From: Planococcus citri
Lineage: Eukaryota > Arthropoda > Insecta > Hemiptera > Pseudococcidae
DNA: 64,000 nt
Reading direction: 5' to 3'
Assembly: GCF_950023065.1 (NCBI RefSeq)
Contig: NC_088677.1
Coordinates: 14,278,001 to 14,342,000, forward strand
Below the pieces are notes generated by a model. That model was not told the DNA's origin. It saw nothing but the letters and a program-made list of their open reading frames with translations, and made no database searches. A program made the translations under genes and the position numbers. The stretch's first letter is position 1. Each line of letters opens with the position of its first letter. Shown here piece after piece: positions 1-12,590 of this stretch.

Positions 1-110
1 TGGACCTTCCTCAGGTGCTGTTTGATGTTATCAGATATATTCAAATTAAAATTTTGATTGTAGGTATCAAAATCAGCTCCGTTCGGACCTCCCAGGAAAA
101 AAAGTTTTAT

Positions 111-205
111 AAACTTGTATAGAATTCTATAAAAATTGCATAAACTTGTATAGAATTCTATAAAAATTGCATAAACTTGTATGGAGTTCTATAAAAATTG
201 CATAA
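111..205 (+). repeat. 31-bp tandem repeat, three copies
   Basis: The motif AAACTTGTATAGAATTC starts at 111 and 142 and recurs with changes at 173, a 31-bp period. The third copy reads TATGGAGTTC in place of TATAGAATTC. It lies just inside the left terminus of the AT-rich element. Confidence 0.75.
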
Positions 206-970
206 AATTTTATAGAATTTCATCAAAATTAAAATAACTTTTTATAAAGGTGTATCAAATATGATACAATTGTATGCAGTTTTATACATTCCTATACATT
301 TTCATAAAAAGAAAAATAATTGCTTTGATAAAATTGCACAAAATTTTATAGAATTTCATCAAAATTGAATTAGTTTTTTATGAAGGTGTATCAAATGCAT
401 ATAATTGTATACAGTTTTATACACTCATACAGATTTCGATAAAAAGAAGAGTAATTTCTTTGATAAAATTGTATAAAATTTTTTTCAGTAGAATGGATAT
501 TTTGCATTAATTGTATAAACGTTTATAAAATTTTTTAAAACTGTATACATTTGTATAGAATTTGATTCAGCTGCATAAAATTTGATAAAATTGATCAAAT
601 ATTGGTGTTAGTTTTTAAATTTTTTTAAATCAAAATTTATGTAATTTTATCAAATAGACAATATTGTATACATTTTTATATAAGTTTATCAAAAATGATA
701 CAATTGTATCAAATGAAATGGTATAGTTAGTACTCTTAGATAAAGTACTGCATCATTCTCTATATATTGATTTTAATGGTCTCTTCTAATTATTCCACTC
801 AAAGTGTCATGTGTAGTGAAGTGACGAGCGTGGGACTTAATTTTTGATAAAAAGTGGATGCTTTGGAAGCCCACAATCCACACAACGTATTATTCATCAA
901 ATGATCTTGCATTAATTCATGAATAATTTTGAATCAATGTTAAAATTTGTCTTCATAGTAACCACATATA

Positions 971-1139
971 AAATTTTATAAAAAATACCCAATTATTTTT
1001 TATACAAAATTTGTCTCTATCAAACTGTATACAACTGCATACAACTGCATAAAATTTTATACAGTTGTATACAGTTGGATAGAGACAAATTTTGTATAGA
1101 AAATAAGTGGGTATTTTTTATAAAATTCTATAAAACTTT
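971..1139. repeat. Inverted repeat (hairpin) at right end of the AT-rich element
   Basis: Left arm about 971-1020 and right arm about 1080-1139 are reverse complements with few mismatches; ACAAAATTTGTCTCTATC in the left arm pairs with GATAGAGACAAATTTTGT in the right. The loop carries GTATACAACTGCAT-type repeats. No coding content. Confidence 0.75.
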
Positions 1140-1172
1140 TTTTCCCGGGTGATAATAAATCCCAAAAGAGGA

Positions 1173-1515
1173 AATATATTCAGATCTGATCAAAAAGTGA
1201 CTGATCAGATCAGATCCACTCATTCCCAAGATCCAATTTGAATATCATTTCGCTACTTTACCTCCAGTAATTCCAATACTAGCTGAAGCACAAAAACTAT
1301 CAGACTACTTACTCAAGGTCATACATATAAAGGAGATCTTACTACATATAGACATCTCTTCATAGATCAGCTGATGTTATTAATTCCGATAGGTCAGGTA
1401 AGATCTGATTGGTCAGAACTGAACATTAATTTAATCGGATTATTAGATCTGATCGGACCTGATTAAATTCTGTCTTTTCATCCCCGATAGATCTGATCTG
1501 ACACAATTGGCCCTA
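1173..1515. repeat. Cluster of GATCTGATC-like palindromic words
   Basis: Overlapping variants of AGATCTGATC, GATCAGATC and GATCGGACC recur about a dozen times in 340 bp, for example near 1180, 1201, 1401, 1445 and 1490. The same vocabulary returns at 33380-33600. No gene or terminal repeats are seen. This looks like a dispersed degenerate repeat. Confidence 0.5.
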
Positions 1516-2576
1516 TTTACACCTATTAAATGAGATGTTTATGGACGAACTGGATTAGACTTTCTTGAGGATTTACTTTTGGGATCAACGTTTGGATCTG
1601 ACTGGGATGTGATCCGTTTTTTGTGCAAAAATGAAAAAGTAAAAAAAATAAAACGATTTCTAAAACTTGTGGAATATTTTAGAACGCATTGGTACCAATT
1701 TTGACCTTGTTACTCATTTGGAAAAATTGAAAATAAATAAATACTTATTCAATTTCTAATTTTTAAAATTGCCAGTAATGACGAAAACATTGGCATCACT
1801 GTGCTTCAAAATAAAATTTCTCAGTTTCAGAAATTATATCGTTCGATGATTTTGCAAAATAAATAGGTAGGAAAATTTTCAAAAAGAAGATATTAAAAAA
1901 AAAAAACTTACCTACTCATGTTAAACTCTGGCTTATGACACTTTTAAAAATGTAAGTTGCAAAAAAACGGAACTTAATGCTTGGTGAAAAATCAATGTAG
2001 GGGCTGAAATTTCTTGGATTCCATTTTCAAAGGAGAACAAAGCACCCTGATGCAGGTCAAAAGTAGGACCTTTAAAATTTAAAAGTTTGATTCAAGATAC
2101 TTTCTGACTAAATGTACCTAATGACAATCGAATGATATGTTCATTTAATCATCTTGATTTTTAATTTCTAGCCAGAAGCATTACCTCGTGAATTTTGCAT
2201 TTCACACTTTTATTTTTTATAGCAAATTATGCTGAATTTTAATGAAAAAAAACTTACTTTTCAGAGAAAAAACTTTGTTTCAGGTATGTACGTATCTTGA
2301 TCGCGATAAAAACTGTTGTGCAATTTTTACTACAATAAATCATAAGATTTTGGATGGAATCTGAAAATTATACGATTTTTACTACAAATTATTACAATTT
2401 TGCAGAGAAATTACATAGCATACCTATTTAATAAATAGGTAGTAAAAATTGTTAAATTTTCAGAGAATACATTCAAAATCTCATAATTTATAGACCAAAT
2501 TCGTTTAAGAATTTCTCTCACTCAGGGTTATTGTTGCAACTTTTCCTCTCCAGAACAGAATATTTCTCAGTGTAGG
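1516..2576. other. Intergenic AT-rich DNA, no gene seen
   Basis: No convincing reading frame or RNA gene. A/T homopolymers and short TAGGTA strings are present. A CTCAGTGTA string at 2566-2574 resembles the right terminus of the MITE that begins at 2579, but no partner end was found. Confidence 0.5.
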
Positions 2577-2578
2577 TA

Positions 2579-2866
2579 CACTTAGAAAATTGTATAGTAT
2601 AGGTACTTACATTAAAATAAATTTATGGTAAACGTGCTCCAGTTTTGGCATTTTAGTCGAAATTACTATAATTATAGTAAGTAAATGAAATAGGTAGGTA
2701 CTATAATTATGATAAAAAGTACAATACTTAATAATATAGTAAATATTACCATAATTATAGTTTGTATTTCAGTTACTACAATTATAGGATTTTTTACTAA
2801 AATGCCAAAACTGGAGCAAGTTTACTGTAATTATGATAATTTATACTATACAAATTTTTCTCAGTG
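2579..2866. mobile_element. Mariner-like MITE, 288 bp, TA target duplication
   Basis: A near-complete inverted repeat. The left end begins CACTTAGAAAATTGTATAG and the reverse complement of the right end begins CACTGAGAAAAATTTGTAT. Deeper in the arms the word CTCCAGTTTTGGCATTTTAG is shared. TA flanks both sides (2577-2578 and 2867-2868), as expected for Tc1/mariner-type insertion. There is no coding capacity, so it would be moved in trans. Confidence 0.65.
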
Positions 2867-2868
2867 TA

Positions 2869-5150
2869 TCCATTACAATGATTAAAAAAAATAATACTTA
2901 CTTACTAAGATAAATAACAAAAAACATACTTAATATACTTACATTTTCAAGTTTGCTTAGTTTGCTGTCTTTTTATACCAATTTTCTGTTTTAAATAATT
3001 ATGCAAAGTTGGCGGAAATGCATTTTTGTCATTATGTTCACAATTCGCCTCTCTCAGGGTACCTATACGGTTGTAATAATCTTGTAAGTAATTAAGTAGG
3101 TATAAACACCCACGAAAAAAATCCATGAAACTCACCCTGCAATTCCAATCCTGATGCACAACAACTATCCATCTACTTACTCAATTTAGAAAAGTTAACG
3201 TTATTACTTCATAATACACTTCGGAAAATATCAATTCGCTGACACTCGCGAAGAATATAATTTCATGAAACTGTAAAAGTATATTATCGCATTCGTCGAT
3301 TCGAATACGATGATGTAAAATTCATAAATTTGTTCCAAATCAGCAAAGGTGATATTTGTCGAGTTCGTTCACCGAGTAATAAATGCAATAATACATACTG
3401 CAGACTTATAAGTGCTTTATTTATTTACCTTGTCGTATAATATACGAGTACCTACCTTCGATCCGAACACAAAAACATTCCAATTATTTCCTCATAAAAT
3501 GTACCAGACGTCATTGTCGTCGTCGTCGTCGAAAATTCGAAAACGTTACATTCTCTTTGTACTCGTAAAAAAAATCTCACCAGCTTCTCGTTGTGTACTT
3601 TTTTCTATTCGGTATCGCGAAATTAAAAATTTCGATTTTTTTCTCGCAGGTACCAGAAGATTACCGAAACCGAAAAAAAAAAGTTTAATGGGGGCTGGAT
3701 TTTAAAGGGAGTATACCCTATAGATTTTCCAAAAGCAAAACAATGGCTCGTGTAATTAAAAACTATTATCTTTCTTATAGCCTGGTAAATCTGGCTATGT
3801 TTTAATCGGGGTTTTCACCATAACGATAATTTTTTATTAGAGAAAGTTTCTCCTTTATTGAAAATTTTTCTCATTGGTGTATATTTTTGGCGAATGTAGG
3901 TTAAAAAGCGTTCAGTCTGGATGCAAATTGCATTTTGCTTGGTGGATTTTTTTATTGAAAGCAATTCAATCGATTAATTCCGAGTCTGGGTCTGAAGATA
4001 GCAAAAATAAGCAAGTGTTCTTTTTATAGGCAGGTATGGTAGGAAATACCCTAATCCTGAGAAATGACTTCAGCACTCTTCATAATTGATCATTTGATAT
4101 GTATTATCTCAATTGACTTACTTACTTTTATTAAAGTCTTGTGGTAAGTACATTAAACTCCATGACATTATAAAATGTATTGGTGTACGATTGTGAGAAT
4201 ATTTCCCAAAAGAAAATATTCTCGCATTTTTGCCCAAATAATCTCAGTTTAGACTTTTACCAGGTCATAAACCCACCCCATCAATTTACAGACCTTGATC
4301 GCGCATATTTCTATCACAAATGAAGAATTGATAATTTGTTCTAGTCGCGAAAGGCTGAATAATATCTCGATTTTTGGCTAATTTTTGAAATTTCAAAGGT
4401 CAATTTGCAATGAAAAAAAAATATCACAACTTAATCAAATTAACGTAAAAGGCTGAGATTTTGTGTAGAGCTTACTTTCGACCTCCCGCGAATCGATTAG
4501 TGAAATTTTTGATATATTTTTAAGCTTATAGCAGATTCTTACGCTCTTCAGTTTTCAAAAAAAAATGCCATAAAAGGAATCGAAATGAAATACCACACTA
4601 ATTATAAACTTGGATTTACTGACTTTGTGACCTTTTCGATTGATTCAGGCACATATTTTCAAATTCAACTTTTTCAAATACTTTTTTCAGCCATAACCTA
4701 TTTTTTATGTAGCAGTTTTGGTAAATTTTTTGTAACAATATTGCGAACACATTGAAACAACAACGACGAATTTATTTATTTTTTAAAAATATTATCATAC
4801 TGATAAAAACATATTGGTCTTTGGACAAGAATTAGCTCATCAACATAGGTATAACAAACTTGTTCCAAAATCCATCAAAAGAGTCAGAAAGACGGTTATT
4901 CCGAGTTCACAGGCTGGCAGTAAATTCCATCCTGACCCTTATTTAGTGCATTTTTCCAAAAACTGTAAGTATGGACAATTTAAAAATCAAAGAAAAGAAT
5001 TACTTACTTAGAGAAAAGAACTTATATAAACAATATAAACACGCGATCCATGAAGCCTCTAGCCAATTTTCGAGTTCCTTCAAAAATTTCAAATTGCTCA
5101 GGAAGGGCTAAAAATGAACCTTAGCACATATTACTTGGGTTCAGTGCTTA
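2869..5150. other. Intergenic DNA, no gene seen
   Basis: Reading frames here, including one at 3412-3705, have no protein-like composition and no recognisable domain. A short (GTC)n run lies near 3515-3530. Nothing else is supportable. Confidence 0.45.
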
Positions 5151-5467
5151 TATTGAGCACTCTCTCGACTGTTTTAGGTGGTTACCGCAAAATTCCAGGT
5201 GTGTAAGTTCAAAATTAAATTTTTTATCGCCAGGTAAATTCCAGAAAATATGAAAAAAATTGAGCTGGAAGCTCTAAAAAGCTCAAATTGTGATTTTTTC
5301 GAGTGGGAGTGATCGTGCAGACGACACTGCACCCATACGCTATCTTGTCGAAAAATCCGCCCTATTTGTTCTCCTGGAATTCACAAATTGGTCAAAATTT
5401 CATTTTGATCTCACGTTGCTAGAATTTCATGGTAACTGCCTAAAACAGTCAAGAGAGTGCTCAATAA
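5151..5467. repeat. Inverted repeat with ~50-bp arms
   Basis: The left arm at 5154 begins TTGAGCACTCTCTCGACTGT and the right arm ending near 5467 is its diverged reverse complement: AGAGAGTGCTCAATAA preceded by CCTAAAACAGTC. Similarity extends towards GGTGGTTACCGC and GGTAACTGCC. A 67-codon open frame runs through the loop and right arm but looks non-coding. Possibly a small foldback element; no target duplication was identified. Confidence 0.6.
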
Positions 5468-6154
5468 TGCCAGAAAAAATTGTAGGTGTTTAAGTTCATT
5501 TTCAGCTCTTCATTTGAAATTTCTGGAGAAAATTAAAAAATCTCACTGGAGGTTCCAGAATAACCCAAAATTAAGTAAGTCGATACATGAAAGTTGAATT
5601 GAAAGAATTATTTACATTGGTTCACTTTGCTCAAAAAAATCTTATTTCATGAAAAAAAGTTTGAATCCCTTAAATCAATTTTTTTGAATTTTTAAAATTT
5701 TCAAAAACCATGTAAAAATCTAAAAATGTTTTTGAGCGAATGAAATTTCGATTACGATGTTTCTAAGATACGATCTTGCGATCTAGTTTGGTTTCTTTCA
5801 GATCTAAGAGTAGAATCTTGAGAAAGTGCTTTACTAAGACAAATTCTTCTCACGAGGATTCTCCACCATAAGTTGAAAGAATACGCCATTTCGCACACAT
5901 TCGTCGACTTGTAGGGAGGGTTAGTCGAGGTTAAATCAGAAAACCAATTGTGCAGCCAGATTCAGTAAGGGTACTTTGAGATTCCTCCCGGTTGCATGAG
6001 GCTAAAAATGTTTGGATGAGTTTCAACTACGTAAAAGCCAACAACATACTTTTCGGCGAAATCTAAAACGTCGAAATTTTCCCAATCCGCTCTACTATGC
6101 GGTAAAATTCCACCTGGTTTAGAAATCACTGAACCTATATTTCAAAAATTTATG

Positions 6155-7100
6155 GGCGGGTTCAGTTTTAGTGTATTGTTTGGGCATCAATTGAAATTAC
6201 TTACCCCTGTATAAATTCACCAAGGTAATAGGTATATGCGAGATTTTGTTTCCATTTCCTTCGTACATTTCTCATCTCATAGCATACTTTGAAAAATGTG
6301 AAATCGTGTTGGGAATAAGACCCTTTCATTTTATGCATTTTTTGACATGCTTCGCAATAAAAATAATCAGAAAACGTTGAGCAATTTGGTGAATGAAATT
6401 GAAGCTCTCAATTCTCACTCGAAATATGTACTTGTATCACGAGAGTGCAGCCTTCTCAAAAAACCTTGTTGCATTCTGCATCCTACAGGTACAAGTGGAC
6501 ATTTATCTGCTTCACAATTTTGTTTCGATCCAATCTTTCAAAATTGAGCTATTTTGGGTCAAATTCTGAGATTCATACTTCGTTGAAATCATGAAAACGT
6601 TATTTTCACGTCTTTTCGAAGAGTTAAATCTCAGAATTTGACCCAAAATAGCTCAATTTTGAAAGTTACAGGAAAAATCAAATGAAAAATTATCGAGCTC
6701 TTCGCAATAATAGGTACTTCAGATATGTTAGTATACTCGAAAAATAAAAACAGAAAACAAACAAACGTGCCATAAAATTTGAATAATCAAGAAAAATTTA
6801 AACATTCAACTTGTACAAGTGAAAATTTTCAATTCATGTCAAATGCTCTGGCTTGACAAAAACATTTGAACCTCTTTCAAAAATTGATGGGTTTCAGTTT
6901 GAGTGTATTGTTTGGACATCAATTGAAATTACTTACCTTACTGTTTATATTCACCAAGATAAAATGTAGTATCTTCCTTCGTGTTTCTTGTGCGCATTTT
7001 TCATCTTGCAGAATGCTTTGAAATACGCGAGATCATTTGACATGCTTTGCAATAAAAATAATTAGAAAGCAATGAGCAATTGGTGAATGAAATTGAAGCT
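6155..7100 (+). repeat. Interspersed repeat, two tandem diverged copies
   Basis: The block around TGTATTGTTTGGGCATCAAT near 6173 recurs near 6903 and again near 14147. Each copy is followed by ATTGAAATTACTTACC and then GCAATAAAAATAAT...GTGAATGAAATTGAAGCTC. Spacing and indels differ. No protein-coding pattern is conserved, so this is a non-coding family shared with the 13.4-15.2 kb block. Confidence 0.7.
6535..6665. repeat. Near-perfect hairpin, ~39-bp arms
   Basis: CTTTCAAAATTGAGCTATTT at 6535 is matched by its reverse complement ending at 6665, with pairing through GGGTCAAATTCTGAGATT. The loop is about 53 bp. The hairpin lies inside the 6.1-7.1 kb repeat family. Confidence 0.8.
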
Positions 7101-9425
7101 CCCAGTTGTTACTTGAAATACTCGTATCATGAGAGCAAAAATTTCTCCAAAAACCTTGTTCCATTCTACCATGGATACAATTGCAAATGGAATGTTTTCT
7201 GTTTCACGATATGTTTCAATCCACATCCAATAATTATAAAGGCTCCAATTTTTCACACAAAATAAATTTTAATTGGAAAAACTTCAACGGTGGATTTTTT
7301 TTATAAAAAACAAAACTCCTTAGAAATTGAAAAATGATTTTCAATAGGGATTGTTTTTGAGATATTTTGATGAAAATGTGGTAAATTCAAATGGAGCAGA
7401 ACAAGAACGTAATCCAGTCAAGCCAGTGTACGCTCACCTTCAGCATTTTTTAAACCGATCCTTTCATTCAGAACAGAAAAGTGGAAGGTTTGCATGAAAG
7501 TGAAATCATTTACCCCTATTTTTACATACGAGTAGGTACCTCAATTTTCATAAATTTATTACTAATAAATGGAGGTGCGTTAGCTTGTAGTTGAATATAA
7601 TTAATTTTTGTTGTTTTAATTAAGTATGTTTTTGAGACATTCAGAGCAAAATTTCAAAGTTCAGCTTTATCGAACAATTCTTTGTGTAAGGCCTACAGCG
7701 AACTCTCGTTGTTTTGGTGAAAAAGAACGGAATTCTTAACTGTCTATCTGATGTAGATTTCAGTGATTTTATGCAGAGGAATCCTCAACTCATGTCGTTA
7801 TGTGTAGATGCTTGGGGTTTCAAATTTTAAAATTTATACGTTGAAACTGAAAAAAGTTTTTTCTTGAAAAAAAAAATGTGTTAGGTAATTGATGATACTA
7901 AGTACGTACTTGCATCTACTTAGAAGTAAAAAAAAAGTTTTTGAAATTGTTTCGCTATTTCAAGTCCATTTTACACAACTTTTATTCGCAAGTCATGCAA
8001 AACCCTTGGAAAGGAGTACCTTATTGCTACCTATACCAGCAGAATGTTCAGACAATTCTTTGTTGGGAGAATTAGGACACTGGTTTGATTTCTTTTTCCT
8101 GAGGGGTTACTCAATAAAAATTGTGGGGCGTAGAATACCTCTTTGTTTGGAAACCAAGCTAAGCCCCTGCTGAAAAATTGTGCTCTGGCGCTTTTTTAAT
8201 TTTATTGTTCAGTTAGGCATCAATTTGAATTGCTTACCTTTTATTCAAATTTTTATTGAAAAAATTTCTACGGCGGGTTCTTCAAATACGAGTAGAAAAC
8301 AAAACTCCTTAGAAATTGAAAAATGACTTTCAATAGGCGTTGCTTTTGAGATATTTTGATGAAAATATGGGAAATTCAAATGAAGCGAAAAAAAAACCGT
8401 AAGCCAGTGTACGCTCTTCTTCAGCATTTTTTTAATGACTTTTTCTTGAGAGGTGATGAATAGAAAAGTGGAAATGTTATGCATGAAAGAGAAATCATTT
8501 ACCTTTATTTTTATGTACTCAATTTTATTTGTGGATAAATCATTATATTTGGTATCTTGATTTTGTTTTTATGAGATATTCAGAGCAAAATTTTGAAAGT
8601 TCAACTTAATCGAACAACTCTTGGTGTAAAGCCTACTGCGAACTCTGGTTGTTTTAGTAAAAAATAACCGAATTCGTAACTGCCTACTGATGTTGATTTT
8701 AGTGATTTCATGCAGAGGAATCCTCAACACATGTCGATGTGTTGTTGGGTTAAGCTAAGCCCCTGCTGAAAAATTTTGTGCTCTGGCGCTTTTTTAATTT
8801 TATAGTTTAGTTATAGGCATAAATTTGAATTGCTTACCTTTTATTTAAATTCATAAATGTACACAACTAGTACAAGATTTTTTGAACCATATATGTATTT
8901 CCAAACGGCACGATACTTCGTTACATCCATTGACGTGTTGTGGAATTATTTTTGGTGTTTTGATTTTGTTTTTGAGATATTCAGAGCAAAATTTGGAAAG
9001 TTCTACTTGATTGAACAATTCTTTGTGTACCTAAAGTCTATTGCGAATTCTCGTTGTTTTGGTGGGGGAAAAAAAGGAATTCGTAAGTACATACTTACTT
9101 AATTGCAGACTGATGTAAATTTCAGTGATTTTATGCAGAGGAATCCTTAACTCATGTCTATGTGTTATCGAATGGCTTTTCATCACTGCTGCCTTGATTT
9201 GATCCATCGCTGCATGTTAAATAGGGATTCCTGCCTTTAGTTCTTGGATCATCGAAGATTGATCTTTCAGATGCTTCTTTGTGTTATGCTTGTCGATTAC
9301 ACGATATTTAACGATAAATTAATGACTGAAAAAAAAACTTTATAAATATGAAAACGAACAACTAAAACGTTCGCTGGCACTTGACAGTACAAACAACACA
9401 ATGGTGAGTAAATTGATAACTTACT
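7101..9425 (+). repeat. Interspersed repeat block with three diverged copies
   Basis: A module beginning TTTTTGAGATATTCAGAGCA, followed by CAAAATTT...TTCAACTT, a GAACTCTCGTTGTTTTGGTG-like stretch and TTTTATGCAGAGGAATCCTC, occurs near 7628, 8570 and 8965. A fourth copy is near 14815. The block ends with ACACGATATTTAACGATAAA near 9300, also repeated near 15042. No gene is supported inside it. Copies differ by small indels, several of them TACCTA-like. Confidence 0.75.
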
Positions 9426-9991
9426 AAACCAGTGTGATGGAAGTCGAGGTAAAGAGGTGAATTTTACATTGAGTCTTATGGGGAGTAGAAGGGAAACAGA
9501 CTTTGCTTCGAGTTAACGGAGTTTGAGTTATCGAGACTCCACTGTATTTCAAGACCGTTTTGTACAACTTTTGAATGCCTACATAGGTCCAAAATCACAT
9601 CATTTTCGCAAGTCATGCAAAACCCTTTAAAAAATGAAAAAATCAAAGAACGATCTGCTTAATTCCCAGTGGATACATATAATGACTAATTCACACACAC
9701 ACACAAACAAAATTTAGATTTTTTTTTTATTTCTAATGTAAATTTGTAAATTTGAAACACCTTTGTATGTAAAAGTGGTAATGCTTCAAGTTGAAGATCC
9801 AAAATTTTTCCTGCAGCATGGGGGAGGGGAGGAGAGGAGGACGGAATACATCAGTTCTTTCAGAAACTCTTCCATCGTGTACCTATATTTGAAAAAAATT
9901 TCAGTACCTTATTGCTGCCTATGCTAGCAGAATTTTGAGAAAATTCTTTGTTAGGAGTGTTAAGACACTAGTTTTAATTTTTTTGACGTAT
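9426..9991. other. Repeat-flanked DNA, no gene; (CA)n tract
   Basis: Contains a short (AC)n run at about 9691-9705 and a G-rich stretch near 9820-9842. The part from about 9900 is a diverged copy of the 8020-8130 repeat and provides the left flank of the palindromic element at 9992. Confidence 0.5.
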
Positions 9992-10789
9992 AGTCCAGGA
10001 AAAATAGCATTCCATTGGGAAAAATGGGGGAGAAAGCTGAATTTTGGTATACTGGTCCATTTTTTTGTGCTGAACACGAATCCGATGAGTCCCCGGTCGT
10101 CCCTGGTGTGCGTTCTCCCCTATTGTGGATCTAAGCCCCCCAAAACCAGTTTTTTGCAATTTTCTCCCCCGCATTGCATTTTAGCGAGAAATAGGTGGTC
10201 GGATAAGAATCTACGTCAAATTTCCGATCTAGTGATACATCAACTTTCTTTCTACCCCCAAGGGGGGTGGAACCACAACCATTCAAAAAAGGGGGTTCCC
10301 CAAAAAATACATAAGGGCTATAGGCGCCTAAGAGGGGTGAAATGGTCCCCAAAAGCGTTTAACATGAAAGGTGGGTACCATAGAGAAACCTCTGCGCAAA
10401 AAATTTCAGATCCACACCCCCTGCCCTTTTTGCGGACCCCCCTTTTTTGAAATTTCAGTAGCACTTTTCTCAGCCCCATTTCAACCGATTTTGAAAATTT
10501 TTCTGGAAGTTATGTATATCCTTGATAGGTATTCACACAAAAATTTTCAACCCCCTCCCCTCATATTTACCCCTCAAAATGGCGTTTTTTTCATTTTTTT
10601 ATGCCTATTAACAATCAAGATTGCGAGGTACAATTTTGTAAACACGTTTTTTGGATGTATTTTTGGCCCCCAAACATCATATACTATATTAGAAATTTTT
10701 GCTTTGGTGCGCCGTGGTGAAAACTTGGAATAATGTATCGTAGGGGGGTGGGGGGTGAAATGGGAATTTTGAAAAAAATAACTACCAAT

Positions 10790-11365
10790 GAGTAGGGTAT
10801 CGTTTTCATATAATTCGATACCGCTGAGCACGAATATGACCTCAAATTTTCTGCTACACTCACCTACCCCTCTCCAGAGCCCCTCAGCCCCCCTCAATTT
10901 TCACGATTTTTGAAATAAAGTTATTTTCATGATGTTGGTGTCGTTTTCATATGATTCGATACCGCTGAGCACGAATATGACCTCTGATTTTCTGCTACAA
11001 TCACTTACCCCTCTCCAGAGCACCTCAGCCCCCTCAATTTTCACGATTTTCGAAATATAGTTATTTTGATGATGTTGGTGTCGTTTTCATATGATTCGAT
11101 ACCGCTGAGCACGAATATGACCTCTGATTTTCTGCTACAATCACTTACCCCTCTCCAGAGCCCCTCAGCCCCCCTCAATTTTCATGATTTTCGAAATAAA
11201 GTTATTTTCATGATGTTGGTATCGTTTTCATATGATTCGATACCGCTGAGCACGAACATGACCTCTGATTTTCTGCTACAATCACTTACCCCCTCTCCAG
11301 ATCCCCTTTGACCCCCTCAATTTTCACGATTTTCGAAATAAAGTTATTTTCATGATGTTGGTTTC
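10790..11365 (+). repeat. ~141-bp tandem subrepeats in left arm
   Basis: The word GTTATTTTCATGATGTTGGT recurs at 10920, 11060, 11201 and 11343 (periods 140-142 bp), preceded by a partial unit at about 10790. Each unit contains ACCGCTGAGCACGAATATGA, then TTTTCTGCTACAATCACTTA and a CCCCTCTCCAGAGC-like stretch. The 81-codon frame seen here repeats its own sequence because it is a translated satellite, not a protein. Confidence 0.85.
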
Positions 11366-11690
11366 ATTGCTATGGGAAAATTACATAAGTTCATTGTTAT
11401 TGTACATGAGATTTCTCGTAGAATCAGCTACAGCACATGGCTCCCCCTCGAGGGGGGTGAATCCTTCAATTTTTTTCCACGCAGAAAACGCAACAAATCT
11501 GTATGTGTACTGCACTGTATAGGTCTGCGGAGCATATGTGGCATAATAATTATTCATTATAACTGTAACTTGAGTATGTATGAGTATGTATTTTATAATT
11601 CAATGACTACCTACATAAAAAATCACAAGAAAAAAATATGGTAACGAAATACTTATAAAAAAAAGTAAAGAATGTTAATTTTTGATTCAC

Positions 11691-11852
11691 TTAATCGTCA
11701 CCATCACTAATGTCATCGTCTGTGGTATAACTTTCGTCGCTGGAATAGTTGTAATCGTCATTTTCGAGGTCATAATCCCTATCATCTTCGTCGTCATCGC
11801 CGTCATTTATGTCGTTGTCATCACATTTTTCGTCGTCTTTTTCATCGTCGTC
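11691..11852 (-). pseudogene. Acidic Asp/Glu-rich open frame in palindrome spacer
   Basis: Read on the minus strand, 53 sense codons and a TAA give a strikingly acidic peptide, with runs such as DDDEKDDEK and NDGDDDEDDRDYD and then YSSDESYTTDDD near the end. Immediately upstream is TATAG, so the stretch could be a terminal exon after a splice acceptor, or the tail of a lost transposase or captured host gene. No start codon lies in frame before it. Alternatively it is a GAC/GAT simple-sequence tract that happens to stay open. The only unique DNA in the element lies in this spacer. Confidence 0.3.
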
Positions 11853-12004
11853 CTATACAGTGCAGTACACATACAGATTTGTTGCGTTTTCTGCGTGGAA
11901 AAAAATTGAAGGATTCACCCCCCTCGAGGGGGAGCCATGTGCTGTAGCTGATTCTACGAGAAATCTCATGTACAATAACAATGAACTTATGTAATTTTCC
12001 CATA

Positions 12005-12590
12005 GCAATGAAACCAACATCATGAAAATAACTTTATTTCGAAAATCGTGAAAATTGAGGGGGTCAAAGGGGATCTGGAGAGGGGGTAAGTGATTGTAGC
12101 AGAAAATCAGAGGTCATGTTCGTGCTCAGCGGTATCGAATCATATGAAAACGATACCAACATCATGAAAATAACTTTATTTCGAAAATCATGAAAATTGA
12201 GGGGGGCTGAGGGGCTCTGGAGAGGGGTAAGTGATTGTAGCAGAAAATCAGAGGTCATATTCGTGCTCAGCGGTATCGAATCATATGAAAACGACACCAA
12301 CATCATCAAAATAACTATATTTCGAAAATCGTGAAAATTGAGGGGGCTGAGGTGCTCTGGAGAGGGGTAAGTGATTGTAGCAGAAAATCAGAGGTCATAT
12401 TCGTGCTCAGCGGTATCGAATCATATGAAAACGACACCAACATCATGAAAATAACTTTATTTCAAAAATCGTGAAAATTGAGGGGGGCTGAGGGGCTCTG
12501 GAGAGGGGTAGGTGAGTGTAGCAGAAAATTTGAGGTCATATTCGTGCTCAGCGGTATCGAATTATATGAAAACGATACCCTACTCATTGG
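12005..12590 (-). repeat. ~141-bp tandem subrepeats in right arm
   Basis: Mirror image of the left-arm array, with the same unit order and the same private variants. For example, the GATGATG variant of one unit and the ATATAG variant beside it appear in both arms. This shows the arms were homogenised or duplicated very recently. Confidence 0.85.

Larger units (their letters stand above)
91..1149. mobile_element. AT-rich terminal-inverted-repeat element (~1.06 kb)
   Basis: The left end reads CCCAGGAAAAAAAGTTTTAT at 91. The reverse complement of the right end reads CCCGGGAAAAAAAGTTTTAT, ending at 1149, so the ends match with one mismatch over 20 bp. The interior is almost pure A/T and built from short TATA-rich modules: a 31-bp tandem repeat at about 111-205, a larger unit near 197 repeated near 348, and a hairpin at 971-1139. 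No reading frame of note. I could not define a target-site duplication, so the superfamily is unknown. It is probably a non-autonomous foldback or MITE-like element. Confidence 0.55.

Noticed and set aside
9935..10450. 171-codon open frame, longest plus-strand frame in the palindrome region
   Set aside because: Begins in the host flank and runs through the element terminus; composition (P/S/K from C- and A-tracts) and lack of domains indicate chance. The same frame appears mirrored in the other arm.
11066..11311. 81-codon frame with internally repeated protein sequence
   Set aside because: It is a translation of the ~141-bp satellite; the repeat period, not coding, explains the open frame.
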